A stretch of 8,180 nucleotides of DNA from an uncultured Planctomycetaceae bacterium (GCA_903927685.1 CAIYOB010000784.1:1-8180), one strand, 5' to 3'; counted from the stretch's first letter, positions 1 through 6,613 are shown. Numbers and translations: made by a program. The notes: a model not told the origin generated them from the sequence alone.

Positions 1-1362
1 CTGGACGTTGTCTACAACCACTTCGGCCCGGAGGGAAACTATCTGGCCGACTTTGGCCCGTACTTTTCGGATCGCCACCACACGCCGTGGGGCGCGTCGG
101 TCAACTTTGACGGCCCCGACTGCGAACCGGTGCGGCGGTTCATCATCGACAACGCCCTGATGTGGATCCGCGACTTCCATGTGGACGGACTCCGGCTGGA
201 TGCCATCCAGGCGATCTACGACCTGGGCGCTCGGCACGTCCTGCAGGAACTGCAGGACGAAGTCCAGCACAGCGTGCGCGCCCACCGCAACCTGCTCTCG
301 CGTGGTGGACCGCTCGCTCCGCGAGTCGAACCCGCTGCTTGCCACAGCCCGCTCGTTCCACAAGCGGATGCTCCCGTCCCGCCAGGATCTCCCCTCCCGC
401 CCCGCCGCGTTCTCGTCATCGGCGAAACCGACCAGAACGACCCCCGGCTGATTACGCCCGTCGACCGTGGCGGCTACGGACTGGACGGCGTGTGGAGCGA
501 CGATTTTCATCACGCGCTCCATGCCTGGCTGACGGGCCAGCGGGACGGTTACTTCCAGCCGTTTGGCGACGTCCAGCAGATCGTCGACGCCTACAACCGC
601 GTTTTCGTCCGGGACGGCCGCTGGGATCCCTATCGCCGCCGCCGGCATGGGGGACCGGCCGGCGACCTGCCGCGGCGCAAGTTCGTGGTCTGCATGCAGA
701 ACCACGATCAGGTGGGCAATCGCGTGCTGGGCGACCGGCTGACCGCCTACCTATCGCCCGAAGCCCAGCGCATGGTCGCCGGCCTGCTGTTGTTGTCGCC
801 GTGCGTGCCCCTGTTGTTCATGGGTGAGGAGTACGGTGAGCAGCGGCCGTTCCCGTTCTTCTGTTCCTTCGGCGATGCCCGGCTTCGCAAGGCGGTCCTG
901 CGCGGCCGCCGGCGGGAGTTCGAGCACCTGGCGTTCCAGTGGCAGGGCACGCCTCCCAATCCGAACTCGGAGAAGACGTTCCAGGCCGCCCAGCTGACGT
1001 GGCGGTGGGACGAGGGAACGCCTCAGGCCGGCATGCGGCGGCTGTATGAAGACCTGTTGTCCGCGCGCCGGACGTGGCCGGCATTGGCTGCGGACAGTCC
1101 GACGCTCGCGTGCCTGACGCGTTGGCCCGACAGCGGTGCCGACGCCCGCGTGCTGGAGTTGCAGCGAGGACGGGGCGCCGAGTTGATCGCGTGGGCCAAC
1201 TTGACCGCCCAGGTGGTTCCCATCCCCGAGGCGGCGCGCGCCGGGAAGTCGCTCCGGCTGACGACCGCGGCCCAACGCTACGGCGGCCCGCGACCGCCGG
1301 GCGAACCGCTGGATCGGCTGGGGGCCTACGAGTTGGTCATCCTTGGCCCGGGCGAAGGGTAA
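1..1362 (+). CDS. treZ: Malto-oligosyltrehalose trehalohydrolase (TreZ), 5' end missing
   Basis: A GH13 enzyme that hydrolyses maltooligosyl-trehalose to release trehalose (TreY/TreZ pathway, cytoplasmic). The frame is open from base 1, so the N-terminus lies outside the window: 453 residues are present against about 580-600 usual for the family. The missing part would be the N-terminal beta-sandwich and the start of the barrel. Visible motifs, numbered from base 1: DVVYNHFGPEGNYL (2-15); GLRLDA with nucleophile Asp67; GETDQNDPR with acid/base Glu142; WSDDFHHALH (165-174), typical of TreZ; and QNHDQVGNR with His235-Asp236. MGEEYGE (274-280) and a C-terminal beta domain follow. These are TreZ rather than GlgB or TreY signatures. 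Oddity: about 40 proline-rich residues (roughly 98-135) are inserted between the nucleophile and acid/base segments. The stop TAA lies 64 bp from the end of a convergent gene. TreY is not in the window. Confidence 0.93.
   Translation: MDVVYNHFGPEGNYLADFGPYFSDRHHTPWGASVNFDGPDCEPVRRFIIDNALMWIRDFHVDGLRLDAIQAIYDLGARHVLQELQDEVQHSVRAHRNLLSRGGPLAPRVEPAACHSPLVPQADAPVPPGSPLPPRRVLVIGETDQNDPRLITPVDRGGYGLDGVWSDDFHHALHAWLTGQRDGYFQPFGDVQQIVDAYNRVFVRDGRWDPYRRRRHGGPAGDLPRRKFVVCMQNHDQVGNRVLGDRLTAYLSPEAQRMVAGLLLLSPCVPLLFMGEEYGEQRPFPFFCSFGDARLRKAVLRGRRREFEHLAFQWQGTPPNPNSEKTFQAAQLTWRWDEGTPQAGMRRLYEDLLSARRTWPALAADSPTLACLTRWPDSGADARVLELQRGRGAELIAWANLTAQVVPIPEAARAGKSLRLTTAAQRYGGPRPPGEPLDRLGAYELVILGPGEG
292..408 (+). 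other. Proline-rich in-frame insert within treZ
   Basis: This segment encodes about 39 residues rich in Pro, Arg and Ala between the helix after the GH13 nucleophile and the beta-strand carrying the acid/base Glu. In TreZ enzymes I know, that linker is only about ten residues. The DNA includes a perfect small hairpin, CTCGC-TCC-GCGAG (313-325). The reading frame stays open and family motifs continue on both sides, so it is an insert, not a frameshift. It probably forms a surface loop. Whether it derives from a repeat is inference. Confidence 0.5.
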
Positions 1363-1426
1363 CGACGGGCGTTGGACCGCGTGCGATGCGCGGAGCCTGG
1401 CCAGCGCGAGGGCTTCCCCGCCGTGC

Positions 1427-2317
1427 TCATCGCCCAAGAGCCAGTTCAGGCGGACCGCCGCTCTCTTCCCGAGGACGCCGGTCGTCCTCGTAGTCCATGG
1501 CGACCTTGGTAAAATGGCAGTCAAAGTGGAAGGCACCGTAGGGTTCGTCCGCGATGCTGGGGACGGACACCGCGCGCGGCGCGACGCGGGGCATAAACCC
1601 TTCGCGGATCTCCAATTCGACGGCCGCGGGCTTGATTGCGGCGGTCTCGAAGTGGAAGTCGAAATCGTAGACTTCGAAGCGCCCTTCGTGCTTCAGGACC
1701 AGCGGCTGGGACAGCATTTCCCGCAGACGGTGCAGAGAGGGCTCGTTGAAGTCGACCGGCGGAGGCTCGGCTGCCGCTGCCTGCGCCACGAAGACGGGCT
1801 CTCGACCAATGCGATAGCCCGCGTCGGACCACGCCAAATCCGTGTACACCTTGGGCCAGCCAAATCGCTTGATGCCTTGCGTCGTCGCCGGCCAGCTGTT
1901 CAGATAGACGCGTGCAAAATGCAGCACCGGCGGCCCGTTGGGTTGCTGGACCATCTTCAGGAAGGGGATCGCAATCAAGGTTTCCAAATAGTCCTGCATA
2001 CCGCGGGGATAACGGGTCACGCGCTTGGTGCGGGCGATGTTCTGCTGGACACCGAACATCACGATGACCGGGTGCTGGGGGAGCGGCGTGTCGGACGCCA
2101 AGACGAGTCCTTGCGGCAGCCAGGACTGAACGAGCGCGCGGTCGGCCACCAGAGTCACCACGAGGCCGCGGAAGTCCCCAGACATCACCTCAGGCTGCCG
2201 GTCGCGCGAACCCCGTCCCGTCTCCGCCCTGACACAGTCAGAGAATCCGCCCCAGGCGAACAGCAGGATTGCGGCGGCCGCCCAGGGGGCCGCCAGGGGG
2301 AAACGTGCGCGGCGCAT
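1427..2317 (-). CDS. Exported protein resembling the acetoacetate decarboxylase (ADC) fold
   Basis: Predicted protein of 296 residues. The first 31 look like a Sec signal peptide: basic MRRAR, a hydrophobic Ala/Leu-rich core, and likely cleavage at VRA|E (31/32). The mature part resembles the ADC/DUF2071-type superfamily: an early LPQGL (67-71), the stretch YLETLIAIPF (110-119), and FGWPKVYTD (152-160). In that last motif Lys156 sits where true acetoacetate decarboxylases carry the Schiff-base lysine (G-F/W-P-K). Overall similarity is partial, so the reaction and substrate are unknown. Export would be unusual for the family, whose characterised members are cytoplasmic. An ATG at 2317 with a GAGG ribosome binding site is preferred over an upstream TTG at 2323. 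It lies downstream of the CsgG/TPR lipoprotein gene on the same strand (206 bp gap with no clear signals), so co-transcription is possible. Coding is well supported; function is tentative. Confidence 0.62.
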   Translation of the reverse strand: MRRARFPLAAPWAAAAILLFAWGGFSDCVRAETGRGSRDRQPEVMSGDFRGLVVTLVADRALVQSWLPQGLVLASDTPLPQHPVIVMFGVQQNIARTKRVTRYPRGMQDYLETLIAIPFLKMVQQPNGPPVLHFARVYLNSWPATTQGIKRFGWPKVYTDLAWSDAGYRIGREPVFVAQAAAAEPPPVDFNEPSLHRLREMLSQPLVLKHEGRFEVYDFDFHFETAAIKPAAVELEIREGFMPRVAPRAVSVPSIADEPYGAFHFDCHFTKVAMDYEDDRRPREESGGPPELALGR

Positions 2318-2323
2318 AGCCAA

Positions 2324-2327
2324 CCTC
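2324..2327 (-). promoter_or_regulatory. Ribosome binding site of the ADC-like gene
   Basis: The minus strand reads GAGG six bases before the ATG at 2317. This spacing favours that ATG over the TTG two codons upstream. Confidence 0.5.
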
Positions 2328-2523
2328 GAGTACTTGGGTCACTATTGCTGTCATCGTCCCATTTCGCGGCGAGAATGCAGCCCAAGGGCCACGGCGACTA
2401 CGCCAAGAGTGGCAGCCGCAATGCACAGACGGCTTCCCCGTCACATCCGCTGGAGCCCGCACGACCATCCCCCTGCCGCGTCCTGGACGCCCCGCTTCGC
2501 CGGACGCCCGCCGTCGCCCCGGC

Positions 2524-3450
2524 CTACCGAGTCCGGAGCGTCTGGCCGGCTTGGGCCGTCAGCATTTGGTGCTCGCGCTGGGTGGCTTCGACGCGGGCGA
2601 GTGCCTGGCGATAACGTTCCTTGTCGGTGATCCGGGCCGCCGCCTCGTACATCTGGCGGGCTTGGGCCAAGTCACCGCTGGCTTCGTGGGCCAAGCCCAG
2701 GTTGTACAGGGCGGCGTCGCTGTTGCCGTTTTCACTGACGGCCACCTGCCATTGCTGCTTGGCTTCGGCCCACTGGCCGGCGCGGGCGAACTTGTTGCCG
2801 GCCAGGACGGAGCCGGCGCCGGGTCCGAACGTGGCGGTGGCCAATTCCACGTCGACCGTTACGGGGTGCGGCGCAATCTTGGCGACGACCTTGGCAGCGC
2901 TGGTTGCAACCAGGGACTGCAGGACCTTGGGTTCCGCCGAGTCGCTGGCGCGATCCGAACTGAACTCGCCCTGGTACGTGGCGTCCGTTTCCCCGCGGGC
3001 CAGGACCAGCCCGGTGCGGACATCGAGCAGCTCGAATTCGCACAGGACGGTGACTTTCGGATCACCGATTTGCAGCGTGGCTGAGCCCATATCATAGACG
3101 CCGTCGCGGCGCCGGGAGATCCGGCCCAACAGGACCGCGTCCAGCTGCATCTGGGCCGCGGCCTCCAAGGCGACGGGAACGTGCACCCGCCCCTGAGTAT
3201 CGTACAGCGGCGCGATCGTCGCCCGCTGCAACTCGGCCGCATCGACGGTCCGGTACAGCCGCGTGCCCTGCAACTGGGAAATGATCGTGGTTCGCGCAAT
3301 CAGGCTCAAGTCGCTGGGGCCGGTGAAATCGAGAACGGCGAGCTGATTCACACCGCGCACGTCCAGTTCTGCCGGCCTAAGTGTGGTCAGCGTGGCAGTT
3401 GTCGAGCAGCCGCAGACGAGGGGTATTAAGCACCACGCTGCAAGCTTCAT
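2524..3450 (-). CDS. Lipoprotein with CsgG/LpoB-like N-terminal part and C-terminal TPRs
   Basis: Predicted protein of 308 residues. It opens with MKLAAWCLIPLVCGCSTT: a short charged start, a hydrophobic core and a lipobox-like V-C-G-Cys15, so it is probably a membrane-anchored lipoprotein. Residues 35-155 follow a CsgG/LpoB-like pattern: LAVLDFTGP (38-45), IISQLQGTRLYRTVD (56-70), an Ala-rich helix, DAVLLGRISR (104-113), then VLCEFELLDVRTGLVLARGE (135-154). In that fold the pattern is strand, helix, then a strand ending in a 'G-x-I' element. Residues 212-243 and 245-275 look like two TPRs (DAALYNLGLAHEASGD is typical), followed by a charged helix. Known relatives act in envelope assembly or secretion, and TPRs suggest a protein partner. 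The specific role is unknown. The ATG at 3450 is chosen for its AAGGA ribosome binding site and immediate lipoprotein signal. Upstream in-frame starts (3633, 3480) lack both. Confidence 0.72.
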   Translation of the reverse strand: MKLAAWCLIPLVCGCSTTATLTTLRPAELDVRGVNQLAVLDFTGPSDLSLIARTTIISQLQGTRLYRTVDAAELQRATIAPLYDTQGRVHVPVALEAAAQMQLDAVLLGRISRRRDGVYDMGSATLQIGDPKVTVLCEFELLDVRTGLVLARGETDATYQGEFSSDRASDSAEPKVLQSLVATSAAKVVAKIAPHPVTVDVELATATFGPGAGSVLAGNKFARAGQWAEAKQQWQVAVSENGNSDAALYNLGLAHEASGDLAQARQMYEAAARITDKERYRQALARVEATQREHQMLTAQAGQTLRTR

Positions 3451-3458
3451 TACGCGAT

Positions 3459-3463
3459 TCCTT
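3459..3463 (-). promoter_or_regulatory. Ribosome binding site fixing the lipoprotein start
   Basis: The minus strand reads AAGGA eight bases before the ATG at 3450, a good Shine-Dalgarno match. It decides for the start that opens directly into the lipoprotein signal peptide. Confidence 0.7.
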
Positions 3464-3541
3464 GCTAGCGTTGACGTCATGACTGATGGAGGCCCGTCAA
3501 AACATCCAAAAAGAAACACTCCGCCTTTCCCTATATCGTCC

Positions 3542-3574
3542 TGCTTACGTCCTAAGAATGGGAGCATGTAAGCA
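3542..3574. repeat. Inverted repeat TGCTTAC-N19-GTAAGCA
   Basis: Perfect 7-bp arms at 3542-3548 and 3568-3574 lie in the divergent intergenic region, about 95-125 bp before the lipoprotein start. The spacing would suit a dimeric regulator, but chance is a real alternative for arms this short. Confidence 0.3.
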
Positions 3575-3683
3575 CTTTTCTCGCTTCCACCAACTCGGGC
3601 AGAAGCTGACATGCACCCGCCCGCCATAGCCATGTCACAGCCATCTGGCGACGCGAGGCGGCTTACGATAAACTACTCCCGCT

Positions 3684-3703
3684 ATCCGGGTTGACTTCCG
3701 GAT
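3684..3703 (+). other. Small hairpin in the SDR leader
   Basis: ATCCGG (3684-3689) and CCGGAT (3698-3703) form a 6-bp stem with an 8-base loop about 90 bases before the proposed SDR start. No T-run follows, so it is not an evident terminator. Confidence 0.3.
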
Positions 3704-3711
3704 CGGGGTGG

Positions 3712-3738
3712 CTGTGGTCGAGCGCAGCGAGCCCACAG
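3712..3738. repeat. Short palindromic repeat sharing a core with the larger repeat at 6510
   Basis: CTGTGG (3712-3717) and CCACAG (3733-3738) flank GGTCGAG...GCGAGCCC. The two core words occur in the same order and orientation in the 87-bp repeat (6520-6526 and 6543-6550). It falls in the leader of the SDR gene, inside the in-frame extension that would begin at 3708. That argues against translation starting there. Confidence 0.4.
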
Positions 3739-3794
3739 GTCCCGACACGGACTGGTCCCTTTTTCCTTGGTTCCTCCCCATTGGCAGCATCATC

Positions 3795-4577
3795 GTGGAT
3801 CTGAATCTAAAAAATCGAGTAGCCATCGTAACCGGCGGGTCGCGAGGCCTGGGCCGGGCCATCTGCCTGGGCCTGGCGGCCGAAGGGGTCAAGGTGGCGA
3901 TCAGCTACCTGTCCAACCCGGAAGCCAAGATCGACCTGGGCGACGAGGCGGCGGAATTGGCCAAGGTGATCCGCGCCGGGCACGGCGTGAAAGCGCTGCC
4001 CGTCGGCGGCGACGTGGCCAAGGAACCCGACATCGAGCGGCTGTTTGCGGCCACCGAACGCGAACTGGGCCCGGTCGACATCCTGGTGAACAATGCGGGC
4101 GTCTGGCCCACGGCGTTTGTGCGGGACATGAGCGAGGCGGAGTTCAGCCGAGTGCTGCAAATCAACCTGGTGGGGGCGTTCCTGACTTGCCGCGAGGCCG
4201 TGCGCCGCTGGCTGGCGGCCAAACGCCCAGGCCGGATCGTGAACATCACCTCGCAGGCGGCGTTCAATGGCGCCACCAGCGGCCACGCCCATTACGCCGC
4301 GTCCAAAGCCGGACTGGTCAGCTTCAGTATCTCGCTGGCCCGCGAAGTCGCTCCACACGGGATTCACGTCAACCTGGTCGCGCCGGGCATGATGCGGACC
4401 GAGATGGCGCGGGACGCGCTAGCGACCAATGAACAGCGTTATCTCGAGCGGATTCCACTCGGCCGCGTGGCGGACGCATCCGAAGTTGCCGACGTAGTCG
4501 TGTTCCTGGCTTCGGACAGGGCGAAGTACATGACCGGTGCGACGGTCGACGTCACCGGCGGGATGTTGATGCGCTGA
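3795..4577 (+). CDS. Short-chain dehydrogenase/reductase, FabG-like
   Basis: NAD(P)-dependent oxidoreductase of the classical SDR family, 260 residues, a normal length. From the GTG at 3795 the visible motifs are: cofactor motif TGGSRGLG (13-20); NNAG (99-102); and the catalytic tetrad Asn124, Ser153 (in NITS), Tyr167 and Lys171 (YAASK). VAPGMMRTEM (195-204) and a C-terminal VTGATVDVTGG-type segment follow. The closest style is 3-oxoacyl-ACP reductase or sugar/polyol dehydrogenase, but the substrate cannot be read from sequence. The loop after beta-2 (NPEAKIDLGDEAAELAKV) is a little longer than in FabG. The frame is open back to a GTG at 3708. However, similarity begins at MDLNLKNR and the upstream part covers a palindromic repeat, so 3795 is preferred even without a clear Shine-Dalgarno. 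A class II aldolase gene follows after 81 bp, which suggests carbohydrate metabolism rather than fatty-acid synthesis. Confidence 0.9.
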   Translation: MDLNLKNRVAIVTGGSRGLGRAICLGLAAEGVKVAISYLSNPEAKIDLGDEAAELAKVIRAGHGVKALPVGGDVAKEPDIERLFAATERELGPVDILVNNAGVWPTAFVRDMSEAEFSRVLQINLVGAFLTCREAVRRWLAAKRPGRIVNITSQAAFNGATSGHAHYAASKAGLVSFSISLAREVAPHGIHVNLVAPGMMRTEMARDALATNEQRYLERIPLGRVADASEVADVVVFLASDRAKYMTGATVDVTGGMLMR

Positions 4578-4658
4578 GACCGAGCGGAGTGGTGGGACGA
4601 TGGCCGAAGCGAGTGGTTGTTTGATTCTTCCCTGAACCTGGAAAGCTAGTAGTATCCT

Positions 4659-5519
4659 ATGCTGGTAACTTTGCGTGAAGTGTTAGGCGACGCGCGGGCC
4701 AACGGTTATGCCGTGCCCGCTTTTGATTTTACGGAAGACTTCATGGTCCGGACCATCCTCGAGACGGCCGAGGAGCTGCGGGCCCCGGTGATCCTGATGG
4801 CCCTGGAAGTCGACTTGAATTCCCGTCGCGGCAACGGCTGGGTGTACCAGTCGGGTCTGGTCCGCGCCGTGGCCAAGCATCATCGGCTGCCGATCGTCCT
4901 GCACTTGGACCACGCCAACCGCTTGGAGACGATCCAGCAGGGGCTGAACAGCGGTTTCTCGTCCGTGATGATCGACGGTTCGGCACTGCCTTTCGAGGAC
5001 AACGTGCGGGTCACGCGAGCGGCGGTGGATTTGGCCAAGCCGCTGGGAATCAGCGTCGAGGCCGAGTTAGGACTGGTCGGCGGCATGGACTTGCGGGACG
5101 AAGTCTGTGCGGAAAACGTGCTGACCAATCCGGCCGAGGTCACCCAGTTTGTCGAGCGGACCCAGGTGGACGCCCTGGCGGTCTCGATCGGCACATCGCA
5201 CGGCGTCTATCGTTCACTGCCCAATTTGAATATCGAGCGTTTGAAGGAACTGAACGCGGCCAGCGCCGTGCCGCTGGTTCTGCACGGCGGGTCAGGCACG
5301 CCGGTGGACCAAATCCAGCAGGCCGTACAGAACGGGATCTGCAAGCTGAACCTGTACGCCGACCTGCGAATCGCCATGTTCAGCGGCTTGAAGGAATCCG
5401 CAGCGACGATGGACCGCATCGATCCGCTGCCCACGGAAATGTACGGCCCGATCCGCCAGCGGCTGGCGGATGTGGTCGCCGAGAAGATCCGCCTGGTGGG
5501 TGCGCAGAACCGCGTGTGA
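4659..5519 (+). CDS. Class II ketose-bisphosphate aldolase
   Basis: Zn-dependent aldolase of the fructose-/tagatose-1,6-bisphosphate aldolase family (FbaA/GatY/KbaY), which reversibly splits ketose bisphosphates to DHAP and an aldehyde in the cytoplasm. Length is 286 residues, as in GatY/KbaY. Visible residues: HLDHA with catalytic Asp84 and zinc ligand His85; VEAELG with Glu136; GTSHGVY with zinc ligand His181; LHGGSG with zinc ligand His209 and phosphate-loop glycines; KLNLYADLR (229-237), matching the N-x-x-T DHAP-phosphate motif except that Ala234 replaces Thr. The metal site is complete, so it is probably active, but the substrate is uncertain and I give no symbol. The ATG at 4659 gives the usual N-terminus (family style LVTLREVL...A...YAVPAFDF). 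Its ribosome binding site is weak. It lies between an SDR gene and fmt on the same strand, and its stop codon overlaps the fmt ribosome binding site. Confidence 0.92.
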   Translation: MLVTLREVLGDARANGYAVPAFDFTEDFMVRTILETAEELRAPVILMALEVDLNSRRGNGWVYQSGLVRAVAKHHRLPIVLHLDHANRLETIQQGLNSGFSSVMIDGSALPFEDNVRVTRAAVDLAKPLGISVEAELGLVGGMDLRDEVCAENVLTNPAEVTQFVERTQVDALAVSIGTSHGVYRSLPNLNIERLKELNAASAVPLVLHGGSGTPVDQIQQAVQNGICKLNLYADLRIAMFSGLKESAATMDRIDPLPTEMYGPIRQRLADVVAEKIRLVGAQNRV

Positions 5520-5524
5520 GGTGA
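5518..5524 (+). promoter_or_regulatory. fmt ribosome binding site overlapping the aldolase stop codon
   Basis: GAGGTGA lies just before the fmt ATG (5527) and overlaps the TGA stop of the aldolase (5517-5519). It fixes the fmt start and predicts translational coupling of the two genes. Confidence 0.75.
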
Positions 5525-5526
5525 TC

Positions 5527-6486
5527 ATGCGTCTGTTGATGATGGGCACCGGTCCGTTCGCCGTGCCGACGTTTGCGTCGCTGCTCGACTCACGGCACCA
5601 AGTCGTGGCCCTGGTCAGCCGGCCGGTGCCGCCGCCCAAGGGACGCATCCGCTCGCCGCTCGCCCCGATGCGCGACTTGGCCCACCAGCGCGGCGTGCCG
5701 GTCCTGGAGCCGCAGGATATCAACACCGACGAGTCGCGGCGGGCGTTGGCGGCGCTCGATTTCGAGTTGCTCATCGCCTGCGATTACGGCCAGATCCTGT
5801 CCGCGGACACGCTGGCCGTCTCGCCCCTGGGCGGGATCAATCTGCATGCTTCGCTGCTGCCCAAGTACCGGGGCGCGGCGCCGATCAACTGGGCGCTCTA
5901 CCACGGCGATGCGGAAACCGGCGTGACCGTCCTGCACATGACGGCCCGCCTGGACAGCGGCCCCTGCCTGGTCCAGCGGCGAACGCCAATCGGCTCGGAC
6001 GAGGACGCGGCCCAATTGGAACGTCGGCTGTCCGAGATCGGCATCGGCGCGGTCCACGAAGCGCTCGAGCTGCTGGCCCAGTGGGATGGCCATTCGGTCT
6101 TGGGAGTGCCCCAGGACCCGCTGGCGGCCACCAAGGCCCCGCGGCTGACGAAGACCGACGGCCAGGTGCAGTGGGACCGCTCGGCCCGCCAGATCGCCAA
6201 CCAGGTCCGGGCCTTGAAGCCTTGGCCGGGGACCTTCACCGCCTTGCCCCAGCACGGCGGAGAGGCGATTCGGCTGATCCTGGACCGAGTCTCCGTCGTC
6301 GCCGAGGAAGGCTGCCACGGCCCGCCCGGCGAGGTCGTGTTGGCCGACAAATCGCACGTCCACGTCGCCACGGGGCAAGGCCGCTTGTCGCTGGACTGCG
6401 TCCAGCCCGCCGGCAAGCGGAGCATGGCGATCGGCGAGTTCCTGCGCGGGCACGCCGTGGCCGTCGGCGAGCGATTGGCCGGCTAA
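5527..6486 (+). CDS. fmt: Methionyl-tRNA formyltransferase
   Basis: Transfers a formyl group from 10-formyl-tetrahydrofolate to initiator Met-tRNA in the cytoplasm, for translation initiation. It has 319 residues, the family norm. The N-terminal formyltransferase domain starts MRLLMMGTGPFAVPTFASLL (compare 'MGTPEFAVP'), then has YGQIL (87-91), GINLHA with Asn105 and His107, the signature SLLPKYRGAAPI (109-120), and LDSGP with catalytic Asp143. The C-terminal tRNA-binding domain begins near 'RLTKTDGQVQW' (206-216), followed by IANQVRALKPWPGTFT (223-238). The ATG at 5527 is preferred over in-frame upstream codons from 5470 because it has a strong GAGGTGA site and starts exactly at the family N-terminus. 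It sits seven bases after the aldolase stop, so it is probably the last gene of the operon. The usual neighbour def (peptide deformylase) is not in the window. A palindromic repeat follows 23 bases later and may help end transcription. Confidence 0.95.
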   Translation: MRLLMMGTGPFAVPTFASLLDSRHQVVALVSRPVPPPKGRIRSPLAPMRDLAHQRGVPVLEPQDINTDESRRALAALDFELLIACDYGQILSADTLAVSPLGGINLHASLLPKYRGAAPINWALYHGDAETGVTVLHMTARLDSGPCLVQRRTPIGSDEDAAQLERRLSEIGIGAVHEALELLAQWDGHSVLGVPQDPLAATKAPRLTKTDGQVQWDRSARQIANQVRALKPWPGTFTALPQHGGEAIRLILDRVSVVAEEGCHGPPGEVVLADKSHVHVATGQGRLSLDCVQPAGKRSMAIGEFLRGHAVAVGERLAG

Positions 6487-6509
6487 TGTGTGGTCAAGGC
6501 AATGCCTGC

Positions 6510-6596
6510 GGGTGCCTGGGGTCGAGCCACGAGAGACGAGTGGCGAGCCCCCAGTTTCGCCCGCTGGGGGCTCGTTGCACTCGACCCCAGGCACCC
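6510..6596. repeat. 87-bp nested palindromic repeat, full copy
   Basis: Outer arms are a perfect 17-bp inverted repeat, GGGTGCCTGGGGTCGAG (6510-6526) and its complement (6580-6596). Inside is a perfect 11-bp stem, CGAGCCCCCAG (6544-6554) and CTGGGGGCTCG (6564-6574), with a 9-base loop. A smaller GCCAC/GTGGC hairpin (6526-6530, 6540-6544) overlaps the outer-arm edge. The whole could fold as a branched or cruciform structure. Its left 40 bases recur at 8141-8180 with two mismatches. It lies between the convergent ends of fmt and the signal peptidase gene and has no open frame of its own that looks real. It is probably a dispersed REP/MITE-type element. I see no target-site duplication. Confidence 0.88.
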
Positions 6597-6613
6597 CGAC
6601 GCTTAAGAAGGGG

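Larger units (their letters stand above)
3451..3794. promoter_or_regulatory. Divergent intergenic region between the lipoprotein and SDR genes
   Basis: About 340 bp with no supported gene. It must hold the promoters for the leftward lipoprotein gene and the rightward SDR-aldolase-fmt group, because both start here. I see no convincing -35/-10 pair. The best leftward candidate is TTCTTA, 17 bases, TATAGG, read on the minus strand around 3530-3560, with a poor -35. Structure that is visible: TGACGTCA palindrome (3472-3479 area), a 7-bp inverted repeat (3542-3574), a 6-bp hairpin (3684-3703) and a short palindromic repeat (3712-3738). Confidence 0.5.

Noticed and set aside
751..1536. Leftward open frame of 261 codons opposite treZ
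   Set aside because: Antisense to conserved TreZ sequence, with Arg/Pro/Gln-rich low-complexity translation and no recognisable domain.
1343..2614. Long rightward open frame of 423 codons
   Set aside because: It lies antisense to the ADC-like gene, is Arg/His-rich with no family motifs, and is a GC-rich shadow. The opposite strand has a signal peptide, ribosome binding site and fold-like motifs.
3451..3633. N-terminal extension of the lipoprotein gene to 3633
   Set aside because: The extension has no similarity, would bury the lipoprotein signal 61 residues in, and lacks a ribosome binding site. AAGGA precedes the ATG at 3450.
3807..4367. Leftward open frame of 186 codons opposite the SDR
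   Set aside because: Antisense shadow of a gene with all SDR catalytic motifs in place.
6510..6596. Repeat considered as a CRISPR unit or IS end
   Set aside because: There is no regular array of repeats and spacers, no transposase frame and no visible target-site duplication. A dispersed palindromic element fits better.
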